From Balneolaceae bacterium (GTDB taxonomy: Bacteria; Bacteroidota; Rhodothermia; Balneolales; Balneolaceae): a stretch of 32,484 nucleotides of DNA. The stretch's first letter is position 1. Every line of letters starts with the position of its first letter. A program made the translations under genes and the position numbers. The stretch spans positions 1-32,484 of the forward strand of contig JAFIFB010000117.1 in assembly GCA_020832285.1 (NCBI GenBank). Reading direction: 5' to 3'. Shown here one piece after another: positions 6,931 to 15,835 of this stretch. The notes beneath the pieces are model-generated. The model was given only the letters and a program-made list of their open reading frames with translations, made no database searches and was not told where the DNA came from.

Positions 6931-7520
6931 CCGATGATCCCCTTGACATACTGTGAAACCATTCCTTTCACCCGACATATTTCAGCAAATTCCATCAGCT
7001 TGTTCAGGTCCCGGTCAGCCTGTCGGAGATATTGCTTAAGCCCTTCAAGTGCCAGATCTTCCCCCAACTTGTTTCGATACCTGAACATGTCGCATACTGA
7101 TTTTTCCGGATGATATATCCGAATTGAACCGGTTTCTGCCTGATGATACTCAATGCCGTTTTTATATTGGTTTTCGGAAAAATAGTAAGCCTCATTTGGT
7201 ATATTGTAGAGTTTTACGGGCTTATCTGAGCGAGGGATTGCAAATGAAATGGCAGTCGGCATAAAGGTTGTCAGTTCATGAAATGCAAGTGCGGAGGTCA
7301 GGCAAATGACAGCTTTTGGCATGGCCATACAGATTTCAACCATCCCCGAGTCCGAGTCAAGAGGCATATCAGCAAGCCGGTACAGGCCTGGTTTTATCTT
7401 TTCCAGTTCTCCCTGGTCGTATAGTTTTCGGATATCGCGTGTTTGGAAGCCTTTGGCTTTAAGATCTTCCATCGTTGCATATCCCTTATTTTTTCTGAAA
7501 TAAGTAATCAGTGAAGTCAT
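6927..7520 (-). CDS. AbiEi-type antitoxin / transcriptional regulator
   Basis: 197 residues, full length for the family. The N-terminal winged helix (residues 5-60) reads YFRKNKGYATMEDLKAKGFQ then LEKIKPGLYRLAD, characteristic of AbiEi antitoxins that also repress their own operon. The C-terminal domain has ICLTSALAFHELTTFMPTAI and the SVCDMFRYRNKLGEDLALEG motif. It forms the first gene of a type IV toxin-antitoxin pair, overlapping the toxin start by 4 nt. As the toxin is gutted, this antitoxin may persist as a stand-alone regulator or as defence against an incoming AbiE (inference). Confidence 0.9.
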   Translation of the reverse strand: MTSLITYFRKNKGYATMEDLKAKGFQTRDIRKLYDQGELEKIKPGLYRLADMPLDSDSGMVEICMAMPKAVICLTSALAFHELTTFMPTAISFAIPRSDKPVKLYNIPNEAYYFSENQYKNGIEYHQAETGSIRIYHPEKSVCDMFRYRNKLGEDLALEGLKQYLRQADRDLNKLMEFAEICRVKGMVSQYVKGIIG

Positions 7521-7601
7521 GATCTTTGATTCTTTTATTCTGCAATGAATATATAGGTGCAGAAAATTAGAATCAACATGTTATCTATTAACGATTCAAC
7601 A
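7521..7601. other. Short gap before the direct repeat
   Basis: AT-rich DNA upstream of the AbiE operon, which is probably where its promoter lies; no clear promoter consensus could be picked out. Confidence 0.3.
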
Positions 7602-7991
7602 AACGGTGAAACAAGAAAACATAATTTTACCCCGAAATTCAGATTTTTGAGGTCCTTGAAGAAGTTTCTGTAAAAAGTGGCTTTCATATTTTCGATCTGA
7701 GCAACGAACGCAAGAACATAAGAGATCGAGACTGGAGGGATTTGGCCTTATCTAAACTTATCCCTTCCCTGTCTGCCAAAGGGTAAAAACTTGCATGAGC
7801 GCAGCGGTAAAAAACACCGCAAATCACAAGTCTAAAAGTTTGTAATAAATTCAAAGTCAGTCTCTCTCTTATTCTCTACATGGTGGTCAGTGTCACTTTT
7901 CCTTCAGTTTTGTCATTTTCAACTCGAGACAGTTGAGCTTGATTCATTCTTAATCCTTTAACCAGGTCAGTGGATTTCATATCAAGTACTT
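7602..7991. repeat. ~390-bp direct repeat, copy 1
   Basis: Aligns along its whole length with 10323-10708 in the same orientation, at roughly 80-85% identity by eye, starting at AACGGTGA and ending at ATCAAGTACTT. Within it, 7780-7845 is identical in both copies over 66 nt. The right part carries the remnant of a regulator gene on the minus strand, and the identical core holds a terminator-like palindrome. Confidence 0.85.
7789..7831 (-). terminator. Terminator-like palindrome in conserved repeat core
   Basis: On the minus strand ACTTG ... GCGGT / ACCGC ... CAAGT form a broken stem followed by TTTTTACCC. It lies just downstream of the decayed regulator frame. The same structure is present, base for base, at 10510-10552 in the second repeat copy. 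Confidence 0.5.
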
Positions 7992-8092
7992 TCAGGATGG
8001 TTTTCACCCACTCGGTAATTCCAGCGGTTGCAGCATACATTTTGAATGTTCGAGGTTGTCGCTGATCTGTTTGCGATGTAGTTTTTTGTCTC
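7832..8092 (-). pseudogene. Remnant of mobile mystery protein A-like HTH regulator
   Basis: The minus-strand frame reads EWVKTILKVLDMKSTDL, then RMNQAQLSRVENDKTEGKVT and LTTM before a TAG at 7876-7878, then continues as RI.ER and, after a shift, LDFEFITNF. The spacing W-x9-M, the E in the second helix, the EGxxxL stretch and the RxAExLDxxF tail match the XRE-type 'mobile mystery protein A' family, normally paired with a Fic-type mobile mystery protein B. One stop and one frameshift disable it. The frame is open upstream to about 8092 without a clear start. No partner is visible. Confidence 0.55.
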
Positions 8093-8098
8093 AGTAAT

Positions 8099-9763
8099 TC
8101 AATTTTTGTTTAAATATTTATCCAAAATATCAGTGAAATCATCCCCACTTCTTAATTCAGTTTGGTTATTAGATAAAACAGTTCGGTCCGGCCCCAAAAG
8201 TATATAATGCGGCACCCCAACAATTCCCATCTCTCTAATTACATTACTGCTTTGTTTTTGATGAGCATGATACCATGGCATTTCCCACTCATTGCGAAAT
8301 GAATGTACTCGTTCTGGGTTTTCATCAACAGATATACTGATAATGGCAAATTCAGAGCTATCATATTGTTCGTGCAAATCATGGAGTTTTGGCATTGCTG
8401 CAATACAGGGGCCACACCAGGTTGCCCAGAAATCTAAAAGCAGGTAAGGTTCATCAAGTTCATAAAGATTTAAAGTGCCAGAACCTTCTAAGGAAGTAAA
8501 TTCATTGTAAGGAAGCGGTTTGCCTTCGGCTATAGGCTGTTCTGGTGCATAATTTTGATATACATACGGGATACGATAAAAGTCAGGATAATTTGATGTT
8601 AGTTCGAAGAAGGTTTCATGCAATTTTTCTTCGTTTTCCTGATTTTGATAATATCGAACCAGGTTGTAAAGAGCTTCTCCACGAAGTGATTTGTAACTAC
8701 TTTCTTTTGCAATAGAGGAAACTTTCTCTATTTGGTTTTCCAATTCCGTAAAATTTAAAGCAGTTGTCAACAAACTGAAATCAATCATCCATAAGGGTGA
8801 GTCTGCTGGCATACTATCTATTAATCCATTTGCATCTTCCGCTGATAGATTTAGAGCAGAAGAAAATCTAAATTTTGCCATTTTAGCCGCTAATACAGTT
8901 TCAGATGACGGATATTCGTCAACCAACTTTTCAACATCGTTTAAAAAAGAGGAGAAATCATGATTATAAGAACCATATTCATTTCTTTGACGATGACTAA
9001 AAGCTGCAAATAGCTGATCCATATGCTCATCTGTCATTCTGGTATAAATCTTTGCTACTCCTTCTATATTGGATGGAGCATTATCCCCGATAGAGAGAAG
9101 GGACGAAGCCTTTTCAAAATTGAATTTATTCGTATCAAACTCAATTGAAATAACAGAGTTACCATCTTTATGTTTTTCAGTTAGAAAATTACGTTCAAAT
9201 CCATTTGGATTTTTATTAATAACCAACTTCCCATTAGTCCCCGGTAATGATGTTAAAGCATAATTATTAATGACATATTTTATAGTATCAAGTTCCGTCT
9301 CTATTTCTGCTACCCACACACCATTATCATCCTGTTTCATTTCGATTCCGCTCCTAACATCAAAATCATTAAATGAACCAATTACAACCGGATTTGGGTT
9401 AACTGCTTTAATTGGTGACTTCAGAGACACCTCAAATTCAAGATTTTCAAAACCGGGTGTAAGAAAAGTATATTTTGGTTGATAACCCGGTGCAATAAAT
9501 TTAACAATTATAGCTTTTTCATTGGGAATATTAGCAGTGATATGTTCATCTGAACTTCCCATAAAGGATTTATTTGGAGTGCCGAACCATCCATCATTTA
9601 CATCTATAAGATTCATCCCAAAGACAGATAATGACACCCCGCTTTCATCCACAATATTTACGGATAATTTACCAGTGTTCGATGTGCTGGAATTAGAACA
9701 ACTGATTAGCATTCCAAGCATAATAAAAACAAATATATATTTGAATAATAAAATTCTTTTCAT
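8099..9763 (-). CDS. TlpA-like thioredoxin-domain lipoprotein
   Basis: 554 residues. The N-terminus MKRILLFKYI...LGMLISC is a lipoprotein signal with the lipobox cysteine at residue 22. The middle (about 30-420) is a long substrate- or scaffold-type region common in Bacteroidota TlpA proteins, with helical TPR-like stretches around 230-400. The C-terminal thioredoxin domain (from about 415) has DFWATWCGPC, with Cys450 and Cys453, and the cis-proline in GVPHY (Pro518). Such proteins act in the periplasm as thiol-disulfide reductases. It lies 1.1 kb downstream of susD on the same strand, separated by a polymerase fragment and a repeat copy, and may once have been linked to that operon (inference). 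Confidence 0.88.
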   Translation of the reverse strand: MKRILLFKYIFVFIMLGMLISCSNSSTSNTGKLSVNIVDESGVSLSVFGMNLIDVNDGWFGTPNKSFMGSSDEHITANIPNEKAIIVKFIAPGYQPKYTFLTPGFENLEFEVSLKSPIKAVNPNPVVIGSFNDFDVRSGIEMKQDDNGVWVAEIETELDTIKYVINNYALTSLPGTNGKLVINKNPNGFERNFLTEKHKDGNSVISIEFDTNKFNFEKASSLLSIGDNAPSNIEGVAKIYTRMTDEHMDQLFAAFSHRQRNEYGSYNHDFSSFLNDVEKLVDEYPSSETVLAAKMAKFRFSSALNLSAEDANGLIDSMPADSPLWMIDFSLLTTALNFTELENQIEKVSSIAKESSYKSLRGEALYNLVRYYQNQENEEKLHETFFELTSNYPDFYRIPYVYQNYAPEQPIAEGKPLPYNEFTSLEGSGTLNLYELDEPYLLLDFWATWCGPCIAAMPKLHDLHEQYDSSEFAIISISVDENPERVHSFRNEWEMPWYHAHQKQSSNVIREMGIVGVPHYILLGPDRTVLSNNQTELRSGDDFTDILDKYLNKN

Positions 9764-9913
9764 AATATTTCGGATTTAAAAAAAGGAATGCACTTCGCAG
9801 CTTTACCTACTTTGATTGCGTTGTCCGATATTAATTTAATAATGGCAGTTTAACAAGTAAATCAATGATCCTGGCCGAATATATCACCATAGAAATGTTA
9901 TTTTTAAATAGCC
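9764..9913. other. Short gap upstream of the TlpA gene
   Basis: AT-rich DNA that should hold the promoter of the leftward lipoprotein gene; no clear consensus was identified. Confidence 0.3.
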
Positions 9914-10306
9914 CTATTCATTCCTCTCCAAAAAATGCGTATTCCCTTTTACCCGGTGAAGCGTACTGGCTTTGGTAATATACTGATGGCCAAACCGGTT
10001 TTTGATTTCATCGATCGCTTTATAGCGGGCCGTATGTTCTTCCTCGTCTGAGAAAAACAGGTTCATCTGATTGGTTTTATCAATCTGATGGGTCCCCAGC
10101 ACCAGGCTTCGGATCTGGATGTCTTTCTCTGCCGATTTTTCAATCAGCGGCATCACTTTTTCAATACAAGCGCTGAACACATAATTATCGATGTTAGTAT
10201 AAGCCGAAGTGATAAACCGGAAACTGACGGCCGGAAGGTCCTTGCGGTTAAATCCAATGGCCCTGACTGGGGAATACTCGTGACCTTTGACACAAGGATA
10301 AACTAA
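9914..10306 (-). pseudogene. C-terminal fragment of a Y-family DNA polymerase (DinB-like)
   Basis: The minus-strand frame is open from the repeat edge at about 10306 to TAG 9914-9916. It reads AIGFNRKDLPAVSFRFIT, then IQIRSLVLGTHQIDKTNQMN and LFFSDEEEHTARYKAIDEIK, then NRFGHQYITKASTLHRV. The 'IRxLxxxxxxI...QxxLF' and 'AIDxIxxRFG' patterns are those of the little-finger and C-terminal part of DinB/Pol IV. The palm and fingers are absent, so the gene has lost its N-terminal two thirds. A second, diverged fragment of the same region lies at 18405-18551 on the same strand. A different family is possible, but the pattern fits well. Confidence 0.6.
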
Positions 10307-10322
10307 CTTTTTGATAGAATAT

Positions 10323-10708
10323 AACGGTGAGACAAGAAAACATAATTCTATCCCACAATTCAGATTTTTGAGGTTCTTGGAGAAGTTTCTATAAAAGTGG
10401 CTTTCATATTTTCGTTCTAAGCACCGAACGCAAGAACATAAGATACAGGGTATTGGACGGATTAGGCCCTATCTAATCTTGCCCCTTTCTTGTCTGCCGG
10501 AGGGTAAAAACTTGCATGAGCGCAGCGGTAAAAAACACCGCAAATCACAAGTCTAAAAGTTTGTAACAAATTTAAAGTCAGCCATTCTACTATTCTCTAC
10601 ATAGTGGTCAGTGTTACATTTCCATCAGGTTTTTTCAATATGCAACAGTTCCACACCGACCCATATCTGAGCGTTTAGTCAAGTCAGCAGATCTCATATC
10701 AAGTACTT
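10323..10708. repeat. ~390-bp direct repeat, copy 2
   Basis: Second copy of 7602-7991, same orientation. The region equivalent to the mobile mystery protein A remnant is more decayed here: the minus strand still reads EVLDMRSADLTKRS and VTLTTM but with several stops and shifts. The stretch 10501-10566 is identical to 7780-7845. Confidence 0.85.
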
Positions 10709-10909
10709 CTTGTCTTTGGTAACATCAGTCTATTATTCAATAAGCTTTAGAACTTCTGATCGATATATTTTTATTTCTTCTTCAATATTTTGATCAGTTG
10801 TGTTTCGTACAGCTAATACCACCCCCGGATGATAGCATCCGGGGTTTCTACTTCACTGCTTTATCAAAGCCAAAAAATTTTGGCTGCGTAATACCCAATA
10901 GATTTAATA
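10709..10909. other. Gap between repeat copy 2 and susD
   Basis: No coding signal is seen. It holds the terminator-like hairpin at 10823-10844 downstream of susD. Confidence 0.4.
10823..10844 (-). terminator. Hairpin downstream of the SusCD operon
   Basis: A perfect 9-bp GC-rich stem (CCCCGGATG / CATCCGGGG) with a 4-nt loop sits 66 nt beyond the susD stop. The T-tract is poor on the minus strand (GGTATTAG) and better on the plus strand (TTTCT), so it may serve as a processing or stabilising hairpin rather than a classical terminator. Confidence 0.5.
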
Positions 10910-12511
10910 TCAATATCCGGGATTCTGATTTAAAGTTGGTTCTACTCTTAGACTGCTTTCATGAAAAGGCCATTTATATTGGTGAGACTGAAAGGATCGA
11001 TCCTCAATATGCAATGACTCTAATTGACCATCTACAAGCCTGGTATGGCCAAGAGCTGGCTGATTTAATACGTCTTCAGCAATTCTCCATCGAATAATAT
11101 CATCATAACGTAGACCTTCTCCCGCAAATTCAATTCTTCGTTCATTCTGTATCAATTCAAGCCAGTCTTGCTGTGAATAACTATCATATTGAGGTAATGT
11201 TACATCGGCAACTGACATATCGAGCCCGGCTCTTTCTCTAACCATATTTATATACTGCTTAGCGAGGTCATCAATGTCATTCATCATGATTTTTGCCTCA
11301 GCATATGTAAGCAGTACTTCGGCGTATCGTAACAGGCCAAAATGCATAGTACCATTTCGAAACGCATCATCGTCTGATACAAACTTTCTAAACCAGTACC
11401 CTGATGAACTTGCGCGTTGTTGATCATAGTAGAAGGGACTATTGCTATCGTATACATCGATAATATCATCAATAAATTGATCTCCATGACCAAAAATACT
11501 GGCTTCATACCGAGGGTCACGATTAAGGCGAGGGTTCAATTCATAGTCCTCTGCATCATAGATTGGACACTCATTAATAGGGTTGCCCTGCAATGTCCAG
11601 TACGCATCTACAAGTGATTTTAGGGGAACAGCATAGGATTCGCCACTGCCCGTTCTGTAATGCGGCCCTAAGTCCCGAAAGGAAAAAGTATTACTACCAC
11701 TAAAACTTTCATCATTCTGAATTATGATGAATTCGTTATTATTTGAGTGGGCTGTATATTGAAAAAGGTCTCCATAAGTAGGATGAAGTTCATATCTGCC
11801 ACTGTCAATAATTTCCTGAGCAAGACGCGAAGCCATTTCGTACCTGCCATGATATAGAGCATATCTCATGGTCAATGCCTTAAATGAATAACGATTAAAC
11901 ATAAATCGATTGGTTGTATATTCATCTGGCGGAAGACTTTCAGCAACCTGCTCTGCCATAGGGAAAATTATTTCCAAAATTTCTTCTTTAGGGGTAATTG
12001 GCTGAACAGCGTCTACAAGATCAGCAGGCTCCATATGAAATGATACATCACCCCACCTAAATGTAACCTCAAAATAGTGCCACAAGCGCAATCCTTTTAA
12101 GATATTCTCATATCTTGTACGAACATCTTCATTGTCGACATAAGGTGCGTTAATATTTGCAATAAATGTATTTAGTCTCCCAACATGTTTTAAATGAAGA
12201 GTATAGTAATACTCGGCTAAACTGGAAGTTGCATTCATATTACCATTGGCAATGATCTGATGATGATCTCCTTCCAGTCGTGCATAAGCGTTATCTGAAC
12301 GTCCGTCCTTCATATACAGCAAAAGTCTTCGATCAGACTGATGTGTAAATACATCCAAAAAACTACTATAAACTACACGTTGCAGATCTCCTTCGTCATT
12401 AAAATACTCGACAAATGTTGTTGCAGTAGGATCCGTTTTGTTCAAAAAGTCTTCACACCCAATCAAACCGATGGATATCAAAGCAACAAGGCAAACTATT
12501 TTCTTTTTCAT
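10910..12511 (-). CDS. SusD/RagB-family outer-membrane lipoprotein
   Basis: 533 residues, normal for the family. MKKKIVCLVALISIGLIGCED is a lipoprotein signal with Cys19. The mature start DFLNKTDPT is the classical SusD opening. TPR-like helices follow, with the conserved late motifs LLRYAEVLLTYAEAKI and WLELIQNERRIEFAGEGLRY near residues 400-470. SusD proteins sit on the outer face of the outer membrane as the substrate-binding lid of SusC. The gene follows susC by 52 nt and is the last gene of the operon. No glycoside hydrolase or other enzyme is encoded beside it, so the substrate cannot be deduced; the C-terminus (HESSLRVEPTLNQNPGY) is the usual SusD end. Confidence 0.95.
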   Translation of the reverse strand: MKKKIVCLVALISIGLIGCEDFLNKTDPTATTFVEYFNDEGDLQRVVYSSFLDVFTHQSDRRLLLYMKDGRSDNAYARLEGDHHQIIANGNMNATSSLAEYYYTLHLKHVGRLNTFIANINAPYVDNEDVRTRYENILKGLRLWHYFEVTFRWGDVSFHMEPADLVDAVQPITPKEEILEIIFPMAEQVAESLPPDEYTTNRFMFNRYSFKALTMRYALYHGRYEMASRLAQEIIDSGRYELHPTYGDLFQYTAHSNNNEFIIIQNDESFSGSNTFSFRDLGPHYRTGSGESYAVPLKSLVDAYWTLQGNPINECPIYDAEDYELNPRLNRDPRYEASIFGHGDQFIDDIIDVYDSNSPFYYDQQRASSSGYWFRKFVSDDDAFRNGTMHFGLLRYAEVLLTYAEAKIMMNDIDDLAKQYINMVRERAGLDMSVADVTLPQYDSYSQQDWLELIQNERRIEFAGEGLRYDDIIRWRIAEDVLNQPALGHTRLVDGQLESLHIEDRSFQSHQYKWPFHESSLRVEPTLNQNPGY

Positions 12512-12563
12512 AATTATTTATACTCTTATGTGTTAATATCTTTTAGGTTTATGATCGTCTAGA

Positions 12564-15500
12564 TTAGTATAGTGTGGTTCTAATTCCGATACTATATCTT
12601 GCCATTCTTGGGTAGTTACCATTGCCTCCATCCCTTTCTGGCTCTAAACCCTCCCAATTGGTAAATGTAAAGGCATCTTGTGCATTAAAATAGATTCGAA
12701 CATCTCTAAAGTTCGATCCAATACTAGGAATTGTATATCCTAGTTCTATTGTTTGAATCCTGAAAAAAGAAGCATCACTTAACCAAACATCACTTAATAC
12801 AGTATTTGGACTTGTTCCCGTCCAAACTCTCGGAAACCTACTTTCAGGATTATCAGGTGTCCACCTATTATCCATATATTCTTGGCGGGGAGCTCCCATA
12901 TCATTACTACCACCTGCATAGACTGGAAATCCCTCCTGTCCGTGAAGACGAGCAGTACGCCTTCCGACTCCTTGTCCGACTGCGGTGAAATCCCAGCGTC
13001 TAAACCAAAAATTCACATTAATCGAATAATTGTATCTTGGCAATGGATTTCCAAGATACACCCTATCCGCATCGTTAATTACACCATCTCCATTTTGGTC
13101 AACATATCGAATATCTCCTGGTACAGTATTTGGCAGTGACGCATGTGTGTCAATCTCATCCTGATTTTGAAAGTAGCCATTGCTTTGGAACCCATAATAA
13201 TTATCAATCGGTATTCCTCTGTACCAAATCATATCATTATTCCCTGTAAAATTAAGTGTATCAGAAGCAGAATAACCAGCCCGTAATACCTCGTTTTTAT
13301 TATCAAAAATCATCCCTCCAAAGCTGTATGAAAAATCACCAGCATTATCGCTCCAATTTGCTGATAGCTCCCAACCTGTATTTTTTACTTCTCCAATATT
13401 TACAGCAGATATCAGGCTATGAGATCCGGTTAATGGCGGAACAGAAAAATTAGCGTATATCAAATCATAAGAAAATTTGTTATATGCTTCTGCAGTTAGA
13501 TTTAATCTGGTATCAAGCAAAGTTAAATCAATACCGATATTTCCTTGTCTCTGTTTCTCCCAAGAAAAGCCAGGATTGGGAACACGCATTGTCCACCCCC
13601 AGTTATTAACAACTTCTTCCCACAGGTATGGGTCAACGTTTTCGTTGCCAATCAATCCATAAGAAACCCTCAATCTTAAATTATCAATTAACCCTCTATC
13701 GATCATACCTGACATAAAACCTTCATTATGCATATTCCAGGCTAAAGCTCCTGAAGGGAAGAAGCCCCATCTATGGCCGGGTGCAAATTTGCTGCTTCCA
13801 TCAGCTCTTCCGGTTGCTTCCAAAATGAAACGATCATCAAAAGAATAATTAATCTTACCAAAAAAAGAAGCCTTGGCAATCTCTCGATAATCTGTGTAGT
13901 TATGATTCATCAACTCCGTTCCGGTGGTGATATAAATTCTGTCTTGTCCTTGCCTTAAAGATGTTTCATAATTGGCAAGTGCCCGAGCTGTAAACTGACT
14001 AACACTTACTCCCTGGCTAGCGCCCACCGCATTATTCCAGACCTGAACAGGAACTCCTTCGGAATCATGGAACCGAAAATTTCGCCGTTCATGCTTATTC
14101 GCAGATTTATTTATCATGTAAGATACATTACCAGAAATATGAAAACTGTCACTAACGTGGAATATTGGTCGCAAATTAATGGTGCTTCTGTCGTACAGGT
14201 TATTTTGTATTCCCCCATGATTAATTGATGCCAATGGGTTCAAGTTGTTATGAAGCCTGTAATGGTTTTCCATATCTGAATCATAAAAGATTTCTTGCGT
14301 AGGATTCATTCTCCAGGCAGCTCGATAAAGCCCATGACCATCTGTATTTGCATATAATCGGTCAACTTGTAAACGATGCGCATAAAAATCAGCTAATAGA
14401 ACAAACCTGTCAGCAATATTAATGTTGGTATTGAATCGGGTGCTGAACCTATCTGAGCCTTCATAAGGGTTTAATCCTCCTTCTTGATTGTAACCAATCA
14501 TTAGGCTGAATGTACCAACCCCACCGCCACCAGAAATATTGGCTGATGTATTATGTGAATAGGCTTGATTCTGCATAATTGTATCCATCCAATCTGTATT
14601 AGGATAATATCCTGCAGAAGCTGAGTCTATTTGAGCTTGAGAGAAAAGTGAACTCTGCCCCTGAAAAGATCTTGCTTCATTCCGGAGAAGCATAAAGTCT
14701 CTATCGTTTACAAAGTTCGGTAAATCAATCGGAGAATTGATTGCTGTCCAGCTGTGAACATCCACTTTAAATCGATCTGACATACCTCTTTCGGTTTCAA
14801 TAATAATAACACCATTTGCCCCTCGCGATCCATACATAGAGGTTGAAGCTGCATCTTTTAAAACCGTAATGTTGCGAACCTGGTTGGGGTCTATATCTGT
14901 TAGTGACTGCTCCATCCCATCGACAATGACAAGTGGCTCCGCATTTTGCAGTGTACTAATCCCTCTGATCTGTATAGTTCCGGGCACTCCGCCTGGAATA
15001 TTAGTACCCTGCATCATCGTGACACCTGGAATTGCACCGCGAAATACTTCTTGCATTTTTCCAACTGGTCCTGACCTAACCCTGTCCATGTCCATGATTG
15101 ATACTGATGATGCCACATGCTGAGACTGTACTTCACTGTACCCAAGAACAACTAACTCTTCCATGCCAAGAGTTTGCTCACTAAGAACCACATCAAGTAC
15201 ACTTTCCCCTTCCAATGTCCGGGTGTTTATCTCCTTGCGCTGAAAGCCTATAAAACTGAATATCAGGGTAACATTACCAGAGTATGCTATTTCATAGTGC
15301 CCTTGTGCATTTGTTACCGTACCAATATTTGTACCCATTATCATCACATTCACTCCGGGTATAGGTTCTCCATCAGAATCTGTTACTGTACCCCGAACTC
15401 TGTCCTCATTTGGATTATCTGTATCTAGATCGCTTATTGAATATATACCATAGGTTTTCGGTGATAAGTACGAAAATTCTAAATTCAGATCATTGGATAA

Positions 15501-15797
15501 TACTTCCAAAGCCTGTTTTATACTTCCAGGAAGGCTAACAGCCCGTTGGACTTTATTATTTTCAACAACTTCAGTTCTATATAGAAATACGATATCAAAG
15601 CGCTCTTCCAACACAGAAAGTACTTCCCTCAGATACATTCCTTCTTCAAAATATAATTCTCTGTCCAAATTAGATGAAGTGTCATATAAATGGCCAACTT
15701 CTTGTGCTTTCAAGGCATTTTCGACGAAAAACAGAAACACTGCTCCGACAAATAAACCCACACTGATATACTTCACGAAAACTTTGATTGTATTCAT
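12564..15797 (-). CDS. SusC/RagA TonB-linked transporter with STN signalling domain
   Basis: 1077 residues from the ATG at 15795-15797, followed by a signal peptide (KVFVKYISVGLFVGAVFLFF). An in-frame GTG at 15837-15839 overlaps the fecR stop (GTGA) but would put 14 polar residues before the signal. Domains in order: STN secretin/TonB short N-terminal domain (about 45-100, YLREVLSVLEERFDIVFLYR); carboxypeptidase-like regulatory domain (about 130-210, VRGTVTDSDGEPIPGVNVMI); TonB-box-like EELVVLGY; plug (IRGISTLQNAEPLVIVDGME, SMYGSRGANGVIII); and a 22-strand barrel ending YSIGIRTTLY. It imports large nutrients with SusD. The STN domain is the part that contacts FecR, so it should report substrate binding to the sigma factor encoded upstream. 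Confidence 0.95.
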   Translation of the reverse strand: MNTIKVFVKYISVGLFVGAVFLFFVENALKAQEVGHLYDTSSNLDRELYFEEGMYLREVLSVLEERFDIVFLYRTEVVENNKVQRAVSLPGSIKQALEVLSNDLNLEFSYLSPKTYGIYSISDLDTDNPNEDRVRGTVTDSDGEPIPGVNVMIMGTNIGTVTNAQGHYEIAYSGNVTLIFSFIGFQRKEINTRTLEGESVLDVVLSEQTLGMEELVVLGYSEVQSQHVASSVSIMDMDRVRSGPVGKMQEVFRGAIPGVTMMQGTNIPGGVPGTIQIRGISTLQNAEPLVIVDGMEQSLTDIDPNQVRNITVLKDAASTSMYGSRGANGVIIIETERGMSDRFKVDVHSWTAINSPIDLPNFVNDRDFMLLRNEARSFQGQSSLFSQAQIDSASAGYYPNTDWMDTIMQNQAYSHNTSANISGGGGVGTFSLMIGYNQEGGLNPYEGSDRFSTRFNTNINIADRFVLLADFYAHRLQVDRLYANTDGHGLYRAAWRMNPTQEIFYDSDMENHYRLHNNLNPLASINHGGIQNNLYDRSTINLRPIFHVSDSFHISGNVSYMINKSANKHERRNFRFHDSEGVPVQVWNNAVGASQGVSVSQFTARALANYETSLRQGQDRIYITTGTELMNHNYTDYREIAKASFFGKINYSFDDRFILEATGRADGSSKFAPGHRWGFFPSGALAWNMHNEGFMSGMIDRGLIDNLRLRVSYGLIGNENVDPYLWEEVVNNWGWTMRVPNPGFSWEKQRQGNIGIDLTLLDTRLNLTAEAYNKFSYDLIYANFSVPPLTGSHSLISAVNIGEVKNTGWELSANWSDNAGDFSYSFGGMIFDNKNEVLRAGYSASDTLNFTGNNDMIWYRGIPIDNYYGFQSNGYFQNQDEIDTHASLPNTVPGDIRYVDQNGDGVINDADRVYLGNPLPRYNYSINVNFWFRRWDFTAVGQGVGRRTARLHGQEGFPVYAGGSNDMGAPRQEYMDNRWTPDNPESRFPRVWTGTSPNTVLSDVWLSDASFFRIQTIELGYTIPSIGSNFRDVRIYFNAQDAFTFTNWEGLEPERDGGNGNYPRMARYSIGIRTTLY

Positions 15798-15835
15798 ATT
15801 ACCATATTGATTTAGGTTGTTTGTGGTATTTAACT

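Noticed and set aside
6532-6978. Longer start of the AbiE toxin at 6978
   Set aside because: The extra 16 residues overlap antitoxin coding in another frame, and the ATG at 6930 gives the family-typical MKNKPTNI start with ATGA coupling.
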